Assembly: GCF_001865575.2 (NCBI RefSeq)
Contig: NZ_CP017562.2
Coordinates: forward strand, 806,001-870,000
Reading direction: 5' to 3'
Origin: Paraburkholderia sprentiae WSM5005
GTDB lineage: Bacteria; Pseudomonadota; Gammaproteobacteria; Burkholderiales; Burkholderiaceae
DNA length: 64,000 nt
In this document: positions 59,794 to 64,000 of the stretch, piece after piece
How positions within the stretch are numbered: the first letter of the stretch is position 1
Layout of the letters: each line of letters starts with the position of its first letter
Program-made: the position numbers and the translations under genes
The notes under the pieces: generated by a model
Databases searched by the model: none
Seen by the model: the letters and a program-made list of their open reading frames with translations, nothing else
What the model was told of the DNA's origin: nothing

Positions 59794-60792
59794 ATGACTA
59801 TTGAAACAATTGAAGTTGAGGGTTTATCGACGCCCGTCTCGCGTATCGGCCTGGGCACGTGGGCGATCGGCGGATGGATGTGGGGCGGCACGGATGAGAA
59901 GGACTCGATTGCGGTGATCCGCCGGGCGCTCGACAGCGGCGTGAACCTTATCGACACGGCGCCGGCGTACGGCTTCGGCGCGTCGGAGGAAATCGTCGGC
60001 AAAGCGCTGGCCGATGGATATCGCCATAAGGCAGTCATCGCGACTAAAGTCGCTCTCGAATGGCAGGACGGCAAGGTATTTCGCAATGCTTCGCCGGAGC
60101 GTATTCGTCATGAAGTAGAGGATACACTTCGGCGCTTGCGGACAGATTACATCGATCTGTACCAGGTTCATTGGCCCGATCCGCTCGTGCCAATCGAAGA
60201 GACGGCCGCGGTGCTGGACGACCTGCGCAAGGAAGGCAAGGTTCGCGCGCTCGGCGTCAGCAATTTCTCCGCGGCGCAAATGGACGCGTTCCGTCGCGTG
60301 GCGCCGCTGTCCACCACCCAGCCGCCTTATAACCTGTTTGAACGCGACATCGACCGCGACGTGCTGCCTTATGTGAAACAGCATGGGCTGGTTGCACTCG
60401 CCTATGGCGCACTGTGCCGCGGCTTGCTGGCAGGGCGCATCGGTGCCGAGACGCGTTTCGAGGGCGACGATCTGCGTCAACATGACCCGAAGTTCCGTGC
60501 GCCGCGTCGTCAGCAGTATGTCGACGCTGTGAAAGCACTGAACGTCTTCGCGCGCGATAACTTCGACAAGTCGGTGCTTGCGCTTGCCGTGCGCTGGGTG
60601 CTGGACCGCGGCCCGACGATCGCGCTGTGGGGTGCGCGCCGTCCGTCGCAACTGGACGGACTCGAAGCCGCGTTCGGCTGGCGACTCGACGACAAGGCCT
60701 TCGCGCAAATCGACGCGATCGTCTCGCAATTCGTCAAGGACCCGGTAGGTCCGGAGTTTATGGCACCGCCGCAACGTGTTCTGGTGTCGTGA
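59794..60792 (+). CDS. Aldo/keto reductase
   Basis: A 332-residue NADPH-dependent reductase with the AKR tetrad: Asp and Tyr in LIDTAPAYGFGASEE, Lys in AVIATKVALEW and His in YIDLYQVHWPDPL. Other motifs are VRALGVSNFSAAQMD and LALAVRWVLDRGPTIALWG. It reduces aldehydes or ketones, or works in reverse on hydroxyl groups. It is the first gene of a set with a HiPIP and a molybdenum hydroxylase, controlled probably by the divergent HxlR gene. Confidence 0.9.
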   Translation: MTIETIEVEGLSTPVSRIGLGTWAIGGWMWGGTDEKDSIAVIRRALDSGVNLIDTAPAYGFGASEEIVGKALADGYRHKAVIATKVALEWQDGKVFRNASPERIRHEVEDTLRRLRTDYIDLYQVHWPDPLVPIEETAAVLDDLRKEGKVRALGVSNFSAAQMDAFRRVAPLSTTQPPYNLFERDIDRDVLPYVKQHGLVALAYGALCRGLLAGRIGAETRFEGDDLRQHDPKFRAPRRQQYVDAVKALNVFARDNFDKSVLALAVRWVLDRGPTIALWGARRPSQLDGLEAAFGWRLDDKAFAQIDAIVSQFVKDPVGPEFMAPPQRVLVS

Positions 60793-60808
60793 AAGGAGTG
60801 TATTGAAC

Positions 60809-61120
60809 ATGCGAACCAATCGACGAAATTTCATTGTGCATACCGTTGGCGCCGCGGCGCTGGCAATGACCGGCGGCACGGCGTGGGCCGCGCCTACGCA
60901 GCTTCAGGAAGGCGATCCGGCCGCGCAGGCGCTCGGCTACCGGACCGACGCATCGCGTGTCGATCACGCGAAATATCCGCGCTTCAGCGCCAACCAGCGC
61001 TGCTCGAATTGCCAGTTTTATCAGGGCAAGCCAGTCGACACGAGCGCGCTTTGCGCGCTGTTCGGTGCGAAGCAGGTGAGCGGCGCGGGATGGTGCAACG
61101 CCTATCAGGCGAGAGCCTGA
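60809..61120 (+). CDS. High-potential iron-sulfur protein (HiPIP)
   Basis: A 103-residue HiPIP. A twin-arginine-type leader ([20 protein letters not shown]) directs folded export. The four cluster Cys are in [17 protein letters not shown] and GAGWCNAYQ. The ATG at 60809 follows an AAAGGAG ribosome-binding site; an upstream in-frame ATG would overlap the reductase gene. HiPIPs carry electrons in the periplasm. Here it may be the acceptor for the molybdenum hydroxylase encoded next, which has no cytochrome subunit of its own. Confidence 0.9.
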   Translation: MRTNRRNFIVHTVGAAALAMTGGTAWAAPTQLQEGDPAAQALGYRTDASRVDHAKYPRFSANQRCSNCQFYQGKPVDTSALCALFGAKQVSGAGWCNAYQARA

Positions 61121-61194
61121 TCGGCTTGTGCGGGCAAAGCGATACGGCGCATGACGACGTTGGGCCGTTCGCGTCGACTACGAGGAATCAGTTG

Positions 61195-61644
61195 ATGGAA
61201 CTCATTGTGAACGGCGTGCATCACAACGTCGATGCGGATGCGAATATGCCGCTGCTGTGGGCAGTCCGTGATCTGCTCGGGCTGCACGGTACCAAGTTCG
61301 GTTGCGGGGTCGGTGCGTGCGGCGCATGCACGGTCCATCTGGACGGTGTCGCTGTGCGTTCGTGTGTGACCGCACTGGCGGATGTTCAGGGCAAGCCCGT
61401 AACGACCATCGAGGGACTCGGCAAAGGCGGCGATCACCCGGTGCAGCGCGCGTGGAAAGCCGCCAATGTGCCGCAGTGCGGTTACTGCCAGCCGGGGCAG
61501 ATCATGCAGGCCGCGTCGCTGCTCAAACAGACGCCGAAGCCGAGTGACGAGCAGATCGTCGAAGCGATGTCCGGCAATGTTTGCCGCTGTGGCACCTATC
61601 AACGCATCAAGGCCGCTATCAAGGCGGCGGCGTCGGAGGCGTGA
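61195..61644 (+). CDS. [2Fe-2S] subunit of second molybdenum hydroxylase
   Basis: A 149-residue small subunit with two 2Fe-2S sites: [17 protein letters not shown] plus RSCVTAL, and [12 protein letters not shown] plus [12 protein letters not shown]. The ATG at 61195 is chosen because homology begins at MELIVNG; further upstream frame overlaps the HiPIP gene. The stop overlaps the Mo-subunit start (TGATG at 61642-61646). It passes electrons from the Mo centre to an external acceptor. Confidence 0.92.
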   Translation: MELIVNGVHHNVDADANMPLLWAVRDLLGLHGTKFGCGVGACGACTVHLDGVAVRSCVTALADVQGKPVTTIEGLGKGGDHPVQRAWKAANVPQCGYCQPGQIMQAASLLKQTPKPSDEQIVEAMSGNVCRCGTYQRIKAAIKAAASEA

Positions 61645-63908
61645 TGGGCGAAATCGTCAATATGAGCCGGCGCGGGGTGTTGAAAGGGACCTTGGCGGGC
61701 GGGGTTGTGCTGGGCTTGCAGATCCGCGGCGCGGGTACCGCGTTCGCGGCGAGCGTGCTGTCGTCCGCGAACGGCGCGAAAGGGGCTTTCGCACCGAACG
61801 TGTATGTCTTGGTCGCGCCGTCCGGCGAGATCATTCTGGTCGTGCATCGTTCGGAGATGGGGACCGGTATCCGCACCAGTCTCGCGATGATTCTTGCCGA
61901 CGAACTCGACGCCGACTGGAACGCCGTCAAGGTCGTGCAGGCGCAAGGCGATGCGAAGTATGGCGACCAGAATACCGATGGCTCGCGCAGCATCCGCCAG
62001 TTCTTCCAGCCATTGCGCGAAGCAGGGGGCACGGCCCGGCAGATGCTCGTGGCGGCGGCCGCCGTGCAATGGCGCGTGGCGCCGGCGACCTGCCACACTG
62101 AGCCGGGTCATGTCGTGCACGCGGCGAGCGGGCGGCGCGTGGCCTACGGCGCGCTCGCAACGGCGGCGGCGCGTCAGCCGGTGCCGGGCCGTGACGCGCT
62201 GCATCTGAAAGACGAGGGTACCTGGCGCTATATCGGCAAGTCGCTGCCGATCGTCGATCTCGACGACATCGTCCACGGCCGGGCGACGTACGGTATCGAT
62301 GTCGTGTTGCCCGGAATGACGTACGCGTCGATCGAACGTTCGGCGGTCTATGGCGCGACGCTCAAGAGCGTCGATTCGACGGAAACGATGAAAGTGCCCG
62401 GCGTGCTGCATGTGGTGCGCATTCCCGCTGCCCCGTTGCCAGCCGGTTTCCAGCCGCTGGGCGGCATCGCGGTGGTGGCAACCAGCACTTGGGCCGCGAT
62501 GCAAGGGCGGCGGAAATTGAGGCTCGACTGGGACCTTGGGCCGAATGCATCGTATGACAGTCAGGCTTATCGCAAGGCGCTCGAGGACAGCGCGCGGCAG
62601 CCGGGCAAAATCGTTCGCAACAACGGCGACACAGCGGCTGCGCTAAAGAGCGCCGCCCACCATGTCTCGGCGGACTACTACGTGCCGCACCTGGCGCATG
62701 CGGCGATGGAGCCGCTCGCCGCGACCGCGTCCTATGCGAACGGTGCGGTTGAAGTATGGACCGCGACGCAGAATCCGCAGCAGGCTCGCACGACCGTGGC
62801 ACAGGTGCTCGGCGTGCAGGAGCCGGCCGTGACGATCAATGTCACGTTACTGGGCGGCGGCTTCGGCCGCAAGTCCAAGCCTGACTACGTGGCCGAGGCG
62901 GCATTCCTGTCACGCGAGGTCGGCGCGCCCGTGAAGCTCACATGGACTCGCGAAGACGACATGCACAACGACTATTTCCATGCGGTGTGCGCCCAGCACA
63001 TGGAAGGCGGGCTCGATGCGCAAGGCAAGACGGTTGCGTGGTTGCACCGCACTGTGTTTCCGTCCATCAGTTCGACGTTCAAGGCCGATGTCCGCTATGG
63101 GGCGGCGGGGGAATTGGGGCAGGGCGTGACCGATATGCCCTACGACGTCGCCAACGTGCGGTGTGAGAACGGCGCCGCCTCCGCACACACGCGCATCGGC
63201 TGGTATAGATCGGTGTACAACATTCCCCACGGCTTCGCGTTAGGGTCGTTCGTCGATGAGCTTGCGGCGGCCGCGCGGCAGGATCCGGTGCAGCACCTGC
63301 TCACGCTGCTCGGCACGCCGCGGCATGTCGATCTGCATGCACTAGGGGTCGATTACCCGAACTACGGCGCGTCGATCGACGAGTATCCGATCGACACCGC
63401 CCGCTATGCGGCCGTGGTTCGCGCAGTCGCCGTGAGCTCTGGATGGTCGACCGCATTGCCGGCGCGGCATGGGCGCGGGATTGCGGTACATCGCAGCTTC
63501 CTGAGCTATGTGGCCGCGGTCGCGCATGTGCAGGTGGCCGACGACGGTTCGGTGCGTGTAACACGCGTCGATCTGGCCGTCGACTGCGGGCGCATCGTCA
63601 ATCCCGATCGGGTTGTTGCACAGTTCGAGGGCGCGGTGGTGATGGCGCTCGGCAACACGTTATACAGTGAACTCACTTTCCGCAACGGTGCGTCGGAGCA
63701 ATCGAACTTCACGGACTACCAGGTCGCCCGTATCGATTCCGTTCCCGAGACACACGTGTATATCGTGCCGAGCGATGCGCCGCCTGGCGGTGTTGGCGAG
63801 CCGGGCGTGCCGCCGACTTCAGCGGCCATCTGCAATGCGATCTTCAACGCGACCGGTCACCGGATTCGTGCGTTGCCGGTGGATACGTCGGTGCTGAAAC
63901 GGACGTAG
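61644..63908 (+). CDS. Molybdenum hydroxylase large subunit, second system
   Basis: A 754-residue molybdopterin-binding subunit. The twin-arginine signal (MSRRGVLKGTLAGG) indicates periplasmic location. Motifs are VVHRSEMGTGIRTSLAMILA, TLLGGGFGRKSKPDYVAEAA, FTDYQVARIDSVPE and the C-terminal GGVGEPGVPP with the catalytic Glu. The start overlaps the Fe-S stop by one base. It is clearly diverged from the subunit at 25132-27402. Homologues include isoquinoline 1-oxidoreductase and aldehyde dehydrogenases; the aldo/keto reductase neighbour hints at aldehyde chemistry. Confidence 0.9.
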   Translation: MGEIVNMSRRGVLKGTLAGGVVLGLQIRGAGTAFAASVLSSANGAKGAFAPNVYVLVAPSGEIILVVHRSEMGTGIRTSLAMILADELDADWNAVKVVQAQGDAKYGDQNTDGSRSIRQFFQPLREAGGTARQMLVAAAAVQWRVAPATCHTEPGHVVHAASGRRVAYGALATAAARQPVPGRDALHLKDEGTWRYIGKSLPIVDLDDIVHGRATYGIDVVLPGMTYASIERSAVYGATLKSVDSTETMKVPGVLHVVRIPAAPLPAGFQPLGGIAVVATSTWAAMQGRRKLRLDWDLGPNASYDSQAYRKALEDSARQPGKIVRNNGDTAAALKSAAHHVSADYYVPHLAHAAMEPLAATASYANGAVEVWTATQNPQQARTTVAQVLGVQEPAVTINVTLLGGGFGRKSKPDYVAEAAFLSREVGAPVKLTWTREDDMHNDYFHAVCAQHMEGGLDAQGKTVAWLHRTVFPSISSTFKADVRYGAAGELGQGVTDMPYDVANVRCENGAASAHTRIGWYRSVYNIPHGFALGSFVDELAAAARQDPVQHLLTLLGTPRHVDLHALGVDYPNYGASIDEYPIDTARYAAVVRAVAVSSGWSTALPARHGRGIAVHRSFLSYVAAVAHVQVADDGSVRVTRVDLAVDCGRIVNPDRVVAQFEGAVVMALGNTLYSELTFRNGASEQSNFTDYQVARIDSVPETHVYIVPSDAPPGGVGEPGVPPTSAAICNAIFNATGHRIRALPVDTSVLKRT

Positions 63909-64000
63909 CGGCGAAACGCAACGGAGTTCGAGCGGCTGCCTACCGTGATAATGAAATCAGCGTTAAACGATAGAGCTGTCGCGTCAACGGAACGCTGTGC

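Noticed and set aside
1..64000. CRISPR arrays, rRNA and tRNA genes
   Set aside because: No regularly spaced direct repeats were seen and no rRNA or tRNA gene was recognised by eye, including next to the integrase relics.

Overview
The window is GC-rich proteobacterial DNA that reads like an accessory chromosome, chromid or megaplasmid of a Burkholderia-group bacterium (Paraburkholderia or Caballeronia type). The evidence is the mix of LysR regulators, small DUF4148 proteins, an OmpC-type porin tail, SphA-like outer-membrane channels, a trifunctional kinase/ATPase/histidine kinase, and many IS6, IS110 and IS5 relics. The genus is inferred from gene content; no rRNA, tRNA or core gene is present to fix it.

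Layout. 0-1 kb: an intact IS6-type transposase nested in a second IS6 copy, next to a cut ornithine-cyclodeaminase-like gene. 1.1-3 kb: two overlapping LysR genes, divergent from a long operon. 3.3-12.7 kb: a tightly packed ten-gene catabolic operon (outer-membrane channel, alpha/beta hydrolase, VOC extradiol-type dioxygenase, Rieske ferredoxin, FAD monooxygenase, MFS transporter, cyclase-type hydrolase, cupin, FAH-family hydrolase, NAD-dependent epimerase/dehydrogenase). It looks like ring hydroxylation, ring cleavage and side-chain hydrolysis of an aromatic or N-heteroaromatic compound I cannot name. 12.9-13.3 kb: a decayed nitrilase. 13.5-18.9 kb: a 1812-residue sensor kinase. 19-21.4 kb: integrase, IS6 and IS110 relics. 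21.5-29.1 kb: molybdate/tungstate ABC transporter genes and a three-gene molybdenum hydroxylase (Mo subunit, 2Fe-2S subunit, tri-heme cytochrome c), separated by IS6 debris. 29.4-33.5 kb: a gene graveyard with two small secreted proteins.

33.7-54.3 kb is the most coherent part: two complete amide-utilisation systems in a row. Each has a branched-chain/urea-type ABC importer with its own periplasmic binding protein, two amide-hydrolysing enzymes, a cytoplasmic AmiC-like ligand sensor and an AmiR-like ANTAR RNA-binding antiterminator. Each is preceded by a sigma70-like promoter and a leader ending in an intrinsic terminator before the first gene. This fits the AmiC/AmiR model: the amide releases AmiR, which lets polymerase read through the leader terminator. 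The second system carries a LivM-LivG fusion and lies between integrase relics, so the two may have arrived separately.

54.7-59 kb: integrase, AlpA, serine recombinase, RND-pump and porin fragments around an exported esterase and a DUF4148 gene. 59.2-63.9 kb: an HxlR regulator divergent from an aldo-keto reductase, a high-potential iron-sulfur protein and a second molybdenum hydroxylase (2Fe-2S plus Mo subunit).

Overall this is a catabolic and nitrogen-scavenging region assembled by insertion sequences and integrases, with intact operons separated by decaying genes. No CRISPR array, rRNA or tRNA gene was seen.
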